A stretch of DNA of 64,000 nucleotides from Clostridia bacterium (GTDB lineage: Bacteria; Bacillota; Clostridia; RUG12999): assembly GCA_017467445.1 (NCBI GenBank), contig JAFTSG010000003.1, positions 1 through 64,000 on the forward strand, read 5' to 3'. Made by a program: the position numbers and the translations under genes. The notes beneath the pieces are model-generated. The model was given only the letters and a program-made list of their open reading frames with translations, searched no databases and was not told the origin of the DNA. The first letter of the stretch is position 1; each line of letters begins with the position of its first letter. Of the stretch, positions 1-7,151 are shown piece by piece.

Positions 1-37
1 AACAACGCTCTTCTATGGTAAGATGTTTATAGTTCAT
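1..37 (-). CDS. IS30 family transposase, N-terminal fragment
   Basis: Only the first 12 codons are present (MNYKHLTIEERC). The YKHLTIEER signature is typical of the N-terminal helix-turn-helix that IS30-family DDE transposases use to bind their terminal repeats. A good ribosome-binding site (AAAGGAG) lies just upstream of the ATG at 35-37. Catalytic residues lie outside the window, so activity cannot be judged. Confidence 0.6.
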   Translation of the reverse strand, partial: MNYKHLTIEERC

Positions 38-136
38 ATGTTTCTCTCCTTTGTAGTTTATTGTGTGGTAACTCTATTCTACCAGAGATTCATATGAACT
101 TCAATTTTTCTAAGTGTTGCACTTGATAGTATAATT
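1..136 (-). mobile_element. IS30-type insertion sequence, 5' end (truncated by window)
   Basis: The window opens inside a leftward insertion sequence: the transposase start is at 37 and its untranslated leader runs to about 136. The sequence near 112-125 (GTGTTGCACTTGATA) resembles the terminal inverted repeat of IS30-family elements from memory of that family; the exact end cannot be fixed because the other end is outside the window. An inverted repeat (31-40 with 92-101) spans the transposase start. Confidence 0.55.
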
Positions 137-155
137 CATCGTACATATAAAAATA

Positions 156-293
156 AGCTTTGCGTAAGCAAAGCTACCTCAATTATTAATTATTTCATCA
201 GCGCAGCGACTTACGTCTTCATTATTCATTAAAAATCCTGTCGAACTTAATGAATGATGAATGTCGAATAATGAAAAATGAATAATACAAAAC
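156..293. repeat. Hairpin-rich intergenic DNA left of the four-helix-bundle gene
   Basis: Contains a perfect 8-bp stem (AGCTTTGC, loop GTAA, 156-175) and an outer inverted repeat ATTATTCATT (about 222-231) against AATGAATAAT (about 275-285). The TCATTA/AATGA wording resembles the spacers of the arrays at 776-929 and 57228-57373. No gene seen here. Confidence 0.5.
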
Positions 294-323
294 AAAAAAA
301 TCCTATCTTTCGACAGGATTTTT
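288..323 (-). terminator. Rho-independent terminator of the four-helix-bundle gene
   Basis: Stem AAAAATCCT/AGGATTTTT with a short loop (296-323), followed on the minus strand by seven T residues. It lies 33 bases downstream of the stop codon at 356. Confidence 0.75.
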
Positions 324-355
324 GTTTTGGCTTTCGTGTACATAATAGATACAAT

Positions 356-703
356 CTAATTATTGTTTTTCTTTGCGGTGTTGATTGAAGAAATCAATAT
401 TTTACGAATTGTACCACATTGATTATACAAATCTTTTGCAATTTCTCTATCCAAAATTTCTGACTTCACAAAAAGTTCAAGCCAATATTCCGTTTCATAA
501 CATTCTTTTAAAGCTATTTGTAACTTTGCAATAAAATCATTTTTACCATGAGCATAGTTTGCTTCGTGAATGTTTGCTCCGATTGATGTTGAACTTCTCT
601 CTAACTGATTTACAAGTGAATAATGTCCTTTTATCGTTTCACATAGTTTTATAATCTTGACTGCAAAATCTGTAGATAAATCTACGAGTTTATTTTCCTT
701 CAT
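356..703 (-). CDS. Four-helix bundle protein (S23 / 23S rRNA intervening-sequence protein family)
   Basis: A 115-residue, wholly helical protein with the family signature: an N-terminal helix with LVDLSTDFAVKIIKL, then QLERSSTSIGANIHEA and KLQIALKECYETEYWLEL. Members are encoded inside 23S rRNA intervening sequences of some bacteria, and the related Avd protein is the accessory factor of diversity-generating retroelements; in many genomes they stand alone with unknown function. No reverse transcriptase is seen nearby. I chose the ATG at 703 because AGAGGTG lies 6-7 bases upstream; an earlier ATG at 724 has no such site. The gene sits between hairpin-rich tracts on both sides, which suggests a link with them, though this is inference. 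Confidence 0.8.
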   Translation of the reverse strand: MKENKLVDLSTDFAVKIIKLCETIKGHYSLVNQLERSSTSIGANIHEANYAHGKNDFIAKLQIALKECYETEYWLELFVKSEILDREIAKDLYNQCGTIRKILISSINTAKKNNN

Positions 704-775
704 AATATACACCTCTGCTAACATTCTAGCACGAAATAAGTAAACGGAATAAGTAATATGTAAACATTTAATGAA

Positions 776-929
776 ATATCAACTTCGTTGATATGAAATA
801 ATCCGGCGGATTATGAAATATTTTTCTGAAAGAAAAATATGAAATAAAATTTGCTTTTTCATATTGTGAAGCAATATTTCATACATGTCGTGTATTTCAT
901 AGCGTAGCTATTTCACTTGCCGAAGGCAA
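776..929. repeat. Hairpin array A (seven short palindromes with oriented spacers)
   Basis: Seven perfect short hairpins: 776-794, 798-814, 818-840, 861-877, 881-895, 899-911 and 917-929. The first three are separated by TGAAAT, the last four by its reverse complement ATTTCA; a 20-base spacer divides the halves. Loops are tiny (TTC, GTA, GAA). The array ends next to the tRNA-operon terminator at 938-971. No gene is visible in the surrounding 704-937 interval. Array B at 57228-57373 has the same design with different stems. Confidence 0.85.
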
Positions 930-937
930 ATTTCATT

Positions 938-971
938 GAAAAAGCGACTTGTCGAAACAAGTCGCTTTTTC
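938..971 (-). terminator. Terminator of the tRNA operon
   Basis: Perfect 13-bp stem AAAAAGCGACTTG/CAAGTCGCTTTTT with a TCGAAA loop (939-970), directly after the last tRNA gene, with a T run on the minus strand. Confidence 0.85.
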
Positions 972-1045
972 TGGAGGCGCCACCCAGATTTGAACTGGGG
1001 ATAAGGGTGTTGCAGACCCGTGCCTTACCACTTGGCTATGGCGCC
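972..1045 (-). tRNA. tRNA-Cys (GCA)
   Basis: Cloverleaf read on the minus strand: acceptor GGCGCCA/TGGCGCC, anticodon loop CTGCAAC with GCA, T-arm GTTCAAATC, encoded CCA. Last gene of a five-tRNA cluster. Confidence 0.95.
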
Positions 1046-1061
1046 ATAAAGGTATTAAGTT

Positions 1062-1090
1062 GACAAAAGACGCATTTAGCGTCTTTTGTC
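1062..1090. repeat. Perfect 12-bp palindrome between tRNA-Gly and tRNA-Cys
   Basis: GACAAAAGACGC and GCGTCTTTTGTC flank a 5-base loop. There is no T run after it on the minus strand, so it looks more like a processing or partial-termination hairpin than a full terminator. Confidence 0.6.
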
Positions 1091-1093
1091 TTT

Positions 1094-1168
1094 TGGAGCG
1101 GAAGACGAGATTCGAACTCGCGACGTTCACCTTGGCAAGGTGACGCTCTACCACTGAGCCACTCCCGC
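1094..1168 (-). tRNA. tRNA-Gly (GCC)
   Basis: Acceptor GCGGGAG/CTTCCGC, anticodon loop TTGCCAA with GCC, T-arm GTTCGAATC, encoded CCA. Confidence 0.95.
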
Positions 1169-1176
1169 ATATTTTT

Positions 1177-1252
1177 TGGTGCCTCCGGGCGGAATCGAAC
1201 CACCGACACGGGGATTTTCAGTCCCCTGCTCTACCAACTGAGCTACAGAGGC
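1177..1252 (-). tRNA. tRNA-Phe (GAA)
   Basis: Acceptor GCCTCTG/CGGAGGC, anticodon loop CTGAAAA with GAA, T-arm GTTCGATTC, encoded CCA. Confidence 0.95.
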
Positions 1253-1260
1253 AAACTTTT

Positions 1261-1337
1261 TGGCGACCCGAAAGGGACTCGAACCCTTGACCTCTAGCGT
1301 GACAGGCTAGCGTTCTAACCAGCTGAACTACCGGGCC
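1261..1337 (-). tRNA. tRNA-Asp (GTC)
   Basis: Acceptor GGCCCGG/TCGGGTC, anticodon loop CTGTCAC with GTC, T-arm GTTCGAGTC, encoded CCA. Confidence 0.95.
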
Positions 1338-1342
1338 GTATG

Positions 1343-1418
1343 TGGTGGGCACAACAGGGCTCGAACCTGTGACCCTCTGCTTGTAAGGCAGATGCTCTCC
1401 CAGCTGAGCTATGCGCCC
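1343..1418 (-). tRNA. tRNA-Val (TAC)
   Basis: Acceptor GGGCGCA/TGTGCCC, anticodon loop CTTACAA with TAC, T-arm GTTCGAGCC, encoded CCA. First gene of the cluster. Confidence 0.95.
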
Positions 1419-1451
1419 ACACGATAGTCCGTTCCAAACGGAACATTTAGT

Positions 1452-1480
1452 ATTATACACGAATCAAAAGTAAAAGTCAA
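1452..1480 (-). promoter_or_regulatory. Promoter of the tRNA operon
   Basis: On the minus strand TTGACT (1475-1480), a 17-base spacer and TATAAT (1452-1457), about 34 bases upstream of tRNA-Val. Confidence 0.8.
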
Positions 1481-1557
1481 GCTTTTTTTGAAACTTTTTT
1501 TAATTTTTTTTGTTTTTTTTATATCTTTAACCCGTTTTATGATTATTATGCTCCTGA

Positions 1558-2433
1558 TTATTCGTTTTTGCTCAATATTTCTTGAAGTTCTGATTCTGCA
1601 AAAACATATTCTTTATTGCAGAAATAGCACGTTACTTCCGCCTTTTTTTCCTTTTTAAGTATATCTTCTATTTCCTGTCTGCCGAGGCTTATAATTGCAC
1701 GTTCTATTCTTTCCTTGTTACAGTCGCATTTATATTCCGGAGTTATTTCGTCTGTAATTTTTATTTCAAATCCGTCCATAACAGTATTAAGGATTTCTCC
1801 AATATCCATTCCGTCTTCAATAAGTGCAGTTACGGATTTTAGTCCGGCAAGGTTTTGTTCAAGCTTTACTATATCTTCTTCGGTTGCTTCCGGCATAAGC
1901 TGAATTATATATCCCCCTGCGGCTTTTACGGAAAAATCACGGTCTACAAGCACACCAAGTGCAACTACAGACGGCGTTTGCTCGGATGTTGCAAAATAGT
2001 ATGTGAGGTCTTCCGCAATCTCACCTGTCTGAAGTTCTACCTTTCCGATATACGGTTCTTTAAGTCTTAAATCCTTTATTACTGTCAGGTAGCCGTCGCC
2101 TATAGCTCCGCCGACGTCCAGCTTGCCGTTTTCTTTAAGCGGAAGTGCAACAAAGTTATTGCCTACATATCCTTTTACTGTTCCCTGCGGTGTTCCGACA
2201 GCAAGTACCGTTGCAATAGGACCGTCACCTTTAAACTGGAGCGATACATTTTCTTTTTCACCTTTAAGCATTGTGCCCATCATAAGTGCGGCAGTAAGTG
2301 TTCTGCCGAATGCCGCTGTTGCCACCGGCGTTGTATTATGTGTTTCATATGCTTTTTGCACTACTCCTGTAGTAAGTGCGCCAAACACTCGTATTCTTCC
2401 GTTTGATGTTATTCCTCTTATTAATTTATCCAT
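1558..2433 (-). CDS. hslO: Hsp33 redox-regulated chaperone
   Basis: A 291-residue cytosolic holdase that is switched on by oxidative stress when its zinc site is oxidised. The N-terminal substrate-binding domain is recognisable (DKLIRGITSNGRIRVFGAL, GTPQGTVKGYVG). The C-terminal redox switch has the expected CxC near residues 236-238 and CxxC near 269-272, so the four zinc cysteines are intact. The start at 2433 is chosen for a GGAGG site 5 bases upstream; an ATG ten codons earlier lacks one. It is the last gene of a five-gene operon and overlaps the CPBP gene by 8 bases. Confidence 0.95.
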   Translation of the reverse strand: MDKLIRGITSNGRIRVFGALTTGVVQKAYETHNTTPVATAAFGRTLTAALMMGTMLKGEKENVSLQFKGDGPIATVLAVGTPQGTVKGYVGNNFVALPLKENGKLDVGGAIGDGYLTVIKDLRLKEPYIGKVELQTGEIAEDLTYYFATSEQTPSVVALGVLVDRDFSVKAAGGYIIQLMPEATEEDIVKLEQNLAGLKSVTALIEDGMDIGEILNTVMDGFEIKITDEITPEYKCDCNKERIERAIISLGRQEIEDILKKEKKAEVTCYFCNKEYVFAESELQEILSKNE

Positions 2434-3328
2434 AAAGTCCTCCATGTATTGTGAGATTATCAAGAATGTATATTACTATAATAAAAATCCATGCTATGTT
2501 ATCCGTAAATGAAACAAATGATTTTATAATTATTTCTGGAATTAGTTTTATTCGCTTTGCAATTCCTTTTACAGCAAAGAGCATCATTGCCATTATACCG
2601 ACAAGACCTGTCAGCATTACGATATAGCCCATAAGCTCCATATTTATATTAAACAAATCTGCATTAAGTATAATCCACGAAAGGATGTTACATACCGCGT
2701 GCATAATAATAGGCGGAACTATGCTTTTTGTTTTGATTGCAACAAGCGCAAACACTATCCCGTATACAAACGGCATTACAAATATGGTAAGGCTGCCGTG
2801 TGCAATTGCAAACAAAAAGCTGCTTAATATTACAGCAACTGCTTTTCCCCTTTTTGAAATGCCCGAAATCAAAACGCCTCTGTAGAAAAATTCTTCAGTT
2901 ACAGGTGCAACAACACAGGTTGATATAAACCCTGCGATAAGTGCCGGCATATCTTTTGTTCGTTCAAGCTGCTCAACCTGTTCAAATCCTATTTTATAAA
3001 GCCATGTGTTTATTACCGAATTAAGCACTGTGCAAGCACACCACAGAACAATTGCAATACCTATGTACATAAATACATGCCATATTTTTATTTGTGTAAA
3101 AGTGTTTTCTTTGAATTCGGCAAAGTTCCTGTTATATGTAAAATAAATTACTGACGGAACTGCTGTCACAAGAATTAAGAATACAATATTTGCTGTGTTT
3201 TCAAAGAACAAAGTTTTTGTATCCATACCTAAAACCGGCAGAACGCTATGAGCAAACAAGCTGACAAAAAAACCTGTCAGACTTGATATAAGCATATACC
3301 AATTTATATGGATTTGCTGCTTGTACAT
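2426..3328 (-). CDS. CPBP family intramembrane metalloprotease
   Basis: A 300-residue protein with about eight hydrophobic segments. It carries the CPBP (CAAX protease/bacteriocin-processing) motifs: EEFFYRG near residue 145, FAIAHGS near 170 and a later HAVCN, giving the paired glutamates and histidines that bind zinc in the membrane. Family members cleave prenylated or peptide substrates or confer bacteriocin self-immunity; the substrate here is unknown. It overlaps the upstream folate gene by 25 bases and hslO by 8, so translation is probably coupled. GGAGG lies about 12 bases before the ATG, slightly far. Confidence 0.85.
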   Translation of the reverse strand: MYKQQIHINWYMLISSLTGFFVSLFAHSVLPVLGMDTKTLFFENTANIVFLILVTAVPSVIYFTYNRNFAEFKENTFTQIKIWHVFMYIGIAIVLWCACTVLNSVINTWLYKIGFEQVEQLERTKDMPALIAGFISTCVVAPVTEEFFYRGVLISGISKRGKAVAVILSSFLFAIAHGSLTIFVMPFVYGIVFALVAIKTKSIVPPIIMHAVCNILSWIILNADLFNINMELMGYIVMLTGLVGIMAMMLFAVKGIAKRIKLIPEIIIKSFVSFTDNIAWIFIIVIYILDNLTIHGGLYG

Positions 3329-3873
3329 TTATGTATTCCTTCCTCCGTAACAATTAAGCTTACTTTTATATCATGAGGTTCAGTTTCTATTTCATCTGCA
3401 ATCTGCAGACTGTATGAAACGCCAACGATTTCGCATTTTTCCGAGAGGTATGGCAGAATTCTGTCGTAATATCCTTTGCCATATCCTATTCTACCACCGG
3501 TTTTATCAAATACCGCGCCGGGTACGAATATCAAATCAATTTCCTCTGGCGGTATTGTTGGCTGATTTTCTTTAGGTTCAAGAATACCGAACGACCCCTT
3601 TTTGAGAGTAGTTTCGTCACCGACTGCCTTAAAAATAAGTGTATTCCCCTCCACACAAACAGGAAGAGCAACTTTTTTGCCGCACTCAAAAATAACCGGT
3701 GACAAGCTGGCCTCGCTACCGATTGCGCTGTACAGTGCAACGGTTTTTGCGAGTTTAAACTGCGGCATATTCATAATATGCTCACATATTTGTTTACTGT
3801 ATTTATTTTTCAAATCATCAGGAAGTGCTTTTCTTTTTGCAAGAAATTCTTTGCGTAAGGCGCTCTTATCCAT
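3304..3873 (-). CDS. 5-formyltetrahydrofolate cyclo-ligase
   Basis: A 189-residue enzyme that converts 5-formyl-THF to 5,10-methenyl-THF using ATP, returning stored folate to one-carbon metabolism. The N-terminal KSALRKEFLAKRKAL and the C-terminal GRIGYGKGYYDRIL loop (around residues 127-140) are the family signatures, and the length is usual. The start overlaps the DJ-1 stop by 8 bases, with AAAGGT 8 bases upstream. Neighbours are unrelated in function; the operon looks like a housekeeping string. Confidence 0.95.
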   Translation of the reverse strand: MDKSALRKEFLAKRKALPDDLKNKYSKQICEHIMNMPQFKLAKTVALYSAIGSEASLSPVIFECGKKVALPVCVEGNTLIFKAVGDETTLKKGSFGILEPKENQPTIPPEEIDLIFVPGAVFDKTGGRIGYGKGYYDRILPYLSEKCEIVGVSYSLQIADEIETEPHDIKVSLIVTEEGIHKCTSSKSI

Positions 3874-4408
3874 ATATCATACCTTTATAAAGCTCTGATG
3901 CTTCCTTTTCTTTACCAAAATATTTAAGGATTTCAAACGCAAATAAATGCGCTGTACCTGCACCCCTTGATGTTATTATATTCCCATCTCTTACAACAGG
4001 GTCATAAACAACATCTGCTTCGATAAGTTCGTTTTCAAAACCGGGATAGCAAGCCGCTTTTTTACCTTTTAAAAATCCTGCACCGCCAAAAACAAGCGGT
4101 GCCGCGCAGATTGCGCACATAAGCTTATTATTATCAAATGCATATTTGATGGTGTCCTGAACACTATCCGATGCTTTTAAGTTAAGTGTACCCGGCATTC
4201 CTCCCGGAAGAATAACCGCCTCCATATTTGAAAGGTTTACTTCTTTTTCTGTTATATCCGCTGTTACGGTTATTCCGTGAGAGCCTGTTACTTCCATTTT
4301 ATCAGTTACAGAAACAATTTTGACATCAATGCCCGCACGGCGGAGAATATCCACTGTCGCAAGTGCTTCTATTTCTTCAAAGCCTTCGGCTAAAAACACA
4401 TAAATCAT
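3866..4408 (-). CDS. DJ-1/PfpI family protein (YajL/ThiJ type)
   Basis: About 180 residues in a single DJ-1 domain. It has the N-terminal FLAEGFEEIEALATVDILRRAG, with the conserved glutamate, and the nucleophile elbow AICAAPLVF with cysteine near residue 100. Relatives act as glyoxalase III or protein deglycases or protect against oxidative and carbonyl stress; the exact activity is not decidable here. The ATG at 4408 has GGAGG 7 bases upstream; another in-frame ATG at 4414 overlaps the upstream stop but is only 1 base from the site. Confidence 0.9.
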   Translation of the reverse strand: MIYVFLAEGFEEIEALATVDILRRAGIDVKIVSVTDKMEVTGSHGITVTADITEKEVNLSNMEAVILPGGMPGTLNLKASDSVQDTIKYAFDNNKLMCAICAAPLVFGGAGFLKGKKAACYPGFENELIEADVVYDPVVRDGNIITSRGAGTAHLFAFEILKYFGKEKEASELYKGMIYG

Positions 4409-4410
4409 TT

Positions 4411-5292
4411 TCATTCCTCCGTTTTATATGCAATATATTTTTCAATCATAAACGCCGGGTGGTACGAAAGCTTGGCTTTACGCAGGCCTGGAATACCCAT
4501 ATCTTCCTCTCGGTTAACGTATTTCAAATCAGAAAATTCATTTTGCAAAAACAGTTTGTTTATTGCCGCATATGCACCTTTATACTGTGTGTTTGCTTTT
4601 TCAATATGAATGAGTGCTGTGCCCTGATGGCGTTCCCCTACTGTTATTGCCGCAATATCTCCATCAACTTCAAGGAATGCACCTATTACGTCAAGCTTTT
4701 CAAAATGTTCAAACATTTCTTCCACCGATTTGATTTCAGCAACATTTTCTTCCGCTCTTTCTTTAATCCATTCAATTATTTTTGTCTTGCACGCATCTTT
4801 TGTGTCCGGTGTTATGCGGTTATATGAATACTGATAATTCTTTATAAAGCTATTAAAATGGTTTTTCTTTGCGTGATATTCTTTTCCCTGAAGTTCAATA
4901 AGGTTTTTTGTTTCATACACATAGTCGTCATAATCCCTGTGGCGTTCAAACCGAAAAAATCCGGGCATTTCATTTTCAAGTGTGTGTTTTGTATCCTCCG
5001 TAAGGGGTCTTATTGAGTAGCCTGTGCCTAAATCTGTATAGTAGGCGTCAAGCTTTTCAATTGCGGATTTTAAATCCCCTTTGCCTGCCGGAAAATAGTA
5101 AAACGGCTGACCTTTTGTGGTTTTTGCCATAAGCACCAAAAATCCGTCCACAACATCATATGCCATATCGTATCCGTCTTTCCAAATGAACATATTTGTA
5201 AAGTTGGCTTCCGAGTTTTTATATCTGCACATACTATAATATTCATTAAAAATATTTTTTTCATCAATAGTAATCTTTTTTGGATTTATCAT
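4411..5292 (-). CDS. DUF2156 domain-containing protein
   Basis: A 293-residue soluble protein matching the DUF2156 family (phosphatidylglycerol lysyltransferase C-terminal-like, a tandem GNAT-type fold). Typical stretches are SEANFTNMFIWK near residue 28, HRDYDDYVYE and a C-terminal NREEDMGIPGLRKAKLSYHP. Relatives with membrane domains transfer amino acids from tRNA to lipids; this one has no membrane segments and its substrate is unknown. It is first in the operon, with GGGAG 6 bases before the ATG and a promoter at 5323-5352. Confidence 0.85.
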   Translation of the reverse strand: MINPKKITIDEKNIFNEYYSMCRYKNSEANFTNMFIWKDGYDMAYDVVDGFLVLMAKTTKGQPFYYFPAGKGDLKSAIEKLDAYYTDLGTGYSIRPLTEDTKHTLENEMPGFFRFERHRDYDDYVYETKNLIELQGKEYHAKKNHFNSFIKNYQYSYNRITPDTKDACKTKIIEWIKERAEENVAEIKSVEEMFEHFEKLDVIGAFLEVDGDIAAITVGERHQGTALIHIEKANTQYKGAYAAINKLFLQNEFSDLKYVNREEDMGIPGLRKAKLSYHPAFMIEKYIAYKTEE

Positions 5293-5322
5293 AAATGTCT
5301 CCCATAAAGTTCATTAACATTT

Positions 5323-5352
5323 ATTATACCATATTAATATAATATTTTACAA
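5323..5352 (-). promoter_or_regulatory. Promoter of the DUF2156-hslO operon
   Basis: Minus strand TTGTAA (5347-5352), an 18-base spacer and TATAAT (5323-5328), 30 bases upstream of the start codon. Confidence 0.6.
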
Positions 5353-5379
5353 TAGTTTTTTTATAAAGGGGGAAAACTT

Positions 5380-6048
5380 ATGAACTTCGGCAAGCTATTA
5401 CATTATTTAAATTATACCGACAGGTCATATTACGACGTATATATTCCGTCAAAAACGGCTATTAAAACCGAATATGTAAACAATAAGAAAACGGATATTC
5501 AGTACATACTGCGTGTTTATGAAAACAGTATTTTAATTGCGTTTCGCGGGACTGATTCCGTAAGAGATATGATATCCAATATGCAGTTTTTTAAAAAAAC
5601 AGTATGTAATATGCCGGGCGGCAGAAAAATCCGTATTCATAGCGGATTTTTCAAAGCTTATACAGATGCAAAAATTTTTGATAAAATAGTTAAATATATT
5701 ACAGACAAAACAAAACGAATTGAAATTACCGGACATTCGTATGGCGGTGCACTTGCACTTATTTGCGCGGCTGACCTTGCGCACAGGTTTCCGGATATTG
5801 AATATGAAGTGGTTGTTTTCGGTAGCCCACGCACAGGAAATAAGGCGTTCGCCGAGTTTTTTGATGCTTATTTACCAGGTACATTCAGAATAGAAAACGG
5901 CAACGACATAATTACAAAACTGCCGCCGCCGGTTTTCGGGTACAGGCATGTTGGTAAAACCTATAGGATAGGCTCCCCCCGTATACCTTTTTTCTATTCC
6001 TTTAAAGAACATTCTCTTTGTTCTTACAGACAAAAAATATTTAAATAA
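5380..6048 (+). CDS. Lipase family (class 3) alpha/beta hydrolase
   Basis: A 222-residue hydrolase without signal peptide, so probably cytoplasmic. The nucleophile elbow GHSYGGALALICAADL (serine near residue 126) and the following VVFGSPRTGN are characteristic of class 3 lipases; a late histidine (FKEHSL) could complete the triad. It is monocistronic on the plus strand with AAGGGGG 7 bases before the ATG. Its 3' end overlaps the convergent SSB-like gene by 8 bases. The natural ester substrate is unknown. Confidence 0.85.
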   Translation: MNFGKLLHYLNYTDRSYYDVYIPSKTAIKTEYVNNKKTDIQYILRVYENSILIAFRGTDSVRDMISNMQFFKKTVCNMPGGRKIRIHSGFFKAYTDAKIFDKIVKYITDKTKRIEITGHSYGGALALICAADLAHRFPDIEYEVVVFGSPRTGNKAFAEFFDAYLPGTFRIENGNDIITKLPPPVFGYRHVGKTYRIGSPRIPFFYSFKEHSLCSYRQKIFK

Positions 6049-6673
6049 GTTCTTCTACGCACCTTAAGTTTAGCTTGGAAACAGATACTTCAAACGCCGT
6101 TTTGGTAATACTGTCGCCACCCTCCAGTTTTTTTTGGTATTCACGGCTCTGAATGCGTCCTGTTATTTCAATATTGTCGCCCACCTGCAGTGTAGATGCG
6201 TATTTTGCGTTTCGTCCCCAGCATATGCAGGGTATGTAATCCGATTTGCCGTGCGGGCGGTTTACCGCAAGAATTATGTCTGTTATTTCCCTGCCGAAAG
6301 GCGTTGTCCTGTAGACCGGCAGTTTGCATATGTATCCGTTAAGATATATTCTGTTGGGATTTTCCATATCGGAAAATTCATCCGCTTCTTTTATGTCATG
6401 GACAAACAGGGTAAGTATAAGTTTGTTGCCTTCGCCGTTATAGTTGTTATATGACCTGAACTGTCCCGATATTTCAATTTCTCTGCCCGGCAGAATTTCT
6501 ACTATTCCAAGAAGCTTTTCCGATATTGTAACTACAATATGGTCCGCTATGTTACTGAGTCGGTTTATTTTAAGAATAAAGTTATAAAAATTTTCTCCTC
6601 TGTGGCTATGGCTAAAAGTCGCCGGAGTTTCAACAATCCCTACAGCTGTTGCTACATTGTTACTGCTTTCCAA
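6041..6673 (-). CDS. SSB-like protein with two OB folds
   Basis: A 210-residue protein made of two single-stranded-DNA-binding OB domains (roughly residues 5-100 and 105-205). The second domain has the SSB-like YLNGYICKLPVYRTTPFGREITDIILAVNR and CICWGRNAKYA. It lacks the acidic C-terminal tail (DDDIPF type) of the main SSB, so it is a paralogue rather than the replicative SSB. Translation starts at TTG 6673 with GGAAGG 8 bases upstream. It follows an unknown gene and a PdaB gene in one transcript. Confidence 0.8.
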   Translation of the reverse strand: MESSNNVATAVGIVETPATFSHSHRGENFYNFILKINRLSNIADHIVVTISEKLLGIVEILPGREIEISGQFRSYNNYNGEGNKLILTLFVHDIKEADEFSDMENPNRIYLNGYICKLPVYRTTPFGREITDIILAVNRPHGKSDYIPCICWGRNAKYASTLQVGDNIEITGRIQSREYQKKLEGGDSITKTAFEVSVSKLNLRCVEELI

Positions 6674-6678
6674 GTTAA

Positions 6679-7134
6679 TTACCTTCCTTCCAATATAAGT
6701 TTATCCGGTTTTTCTCCACAAACAAGTGCCAGTGCGTACATGAGCATTGCATCATGCGGTGTTAATGCACCTATCACAACTGGAATTTCCTGCGGCACAA
6801 CACAGTTTCCACACGCATCGGTTATATTGCGCTGTATACATACAACAAGTTCTTCGTCCATTATACTCGATAACGTAATGGTGCAAATACCTGAAAGTCC
6901 GCATGTTATGACGTTATTATGATATTGCCCCAGCGTCATGACAAGGTCATGATTGTCCCCGTTTGCTATTATTATGCTGCTGCCTGCAATATTATGAATA
7001 AGCGAAGCGTCGTTTTCTTCCATAACACATATATCACATGCATTATCTTCCGTAATTTCTGCAGAAAGGTTCATTTCTTTCAGAAATTTTTCCGCCTTGT
7101 TTTTCAGACTTTTATCGCAACGTACCTTTAACAA
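6679..7134 (-). CDS. Conserved hypothetical protein
   Basis: A 151-residue soluble protein I cannot assign securely. The stretch NNVITCGLSGICTITLSSI followed by ELVVCIQRNI and PQEIPVVIG resembles a fragment of Mur-ligase-like proteins common in Clostridia, but the ATP-binding and catalytic segments are absent. Translation appears to start at TTG 7134 with AAGGAAG about 7 bases upstream, the same unusual start as the next gene. It lies between pdaB and the SSB-like gene, with short gaps, so co-expression is likely. Confidence 0.7.
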   Translation of the reverse strand: MLKVRCDKSLKNKAEKFLKEMNLSAEITEDNACDICVMEENDASLIHNIAGSSIIIANGDNHDLVMTLGQYHNNVITCGLSGICTITLSSIMDEELVVCIQRNITDACGNCVVPQEIPVVIGALTPHDAMLMYALALVCGEKPDKLILEGR

Positions 7135-7151
7135 AAATTATCTTCCTTTCA

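Noticed and set aside
356-703. Diversity-generating retroelement accessory protein (Avd).
   Set aside because: No reverse transcriptase, template repeat or variable repeat is visible in the window.
776-929. CRISPR array.
   Set aside because: The constant part is only 6-8 bases and the variable parts are palindromes; there are no 20-40 base repeats and no cas genes.
933-1460. Open frames over the tRNA cluster.
   Set aside because: They cover five well-formed tRNA genes and have no ribosome-binding sites.
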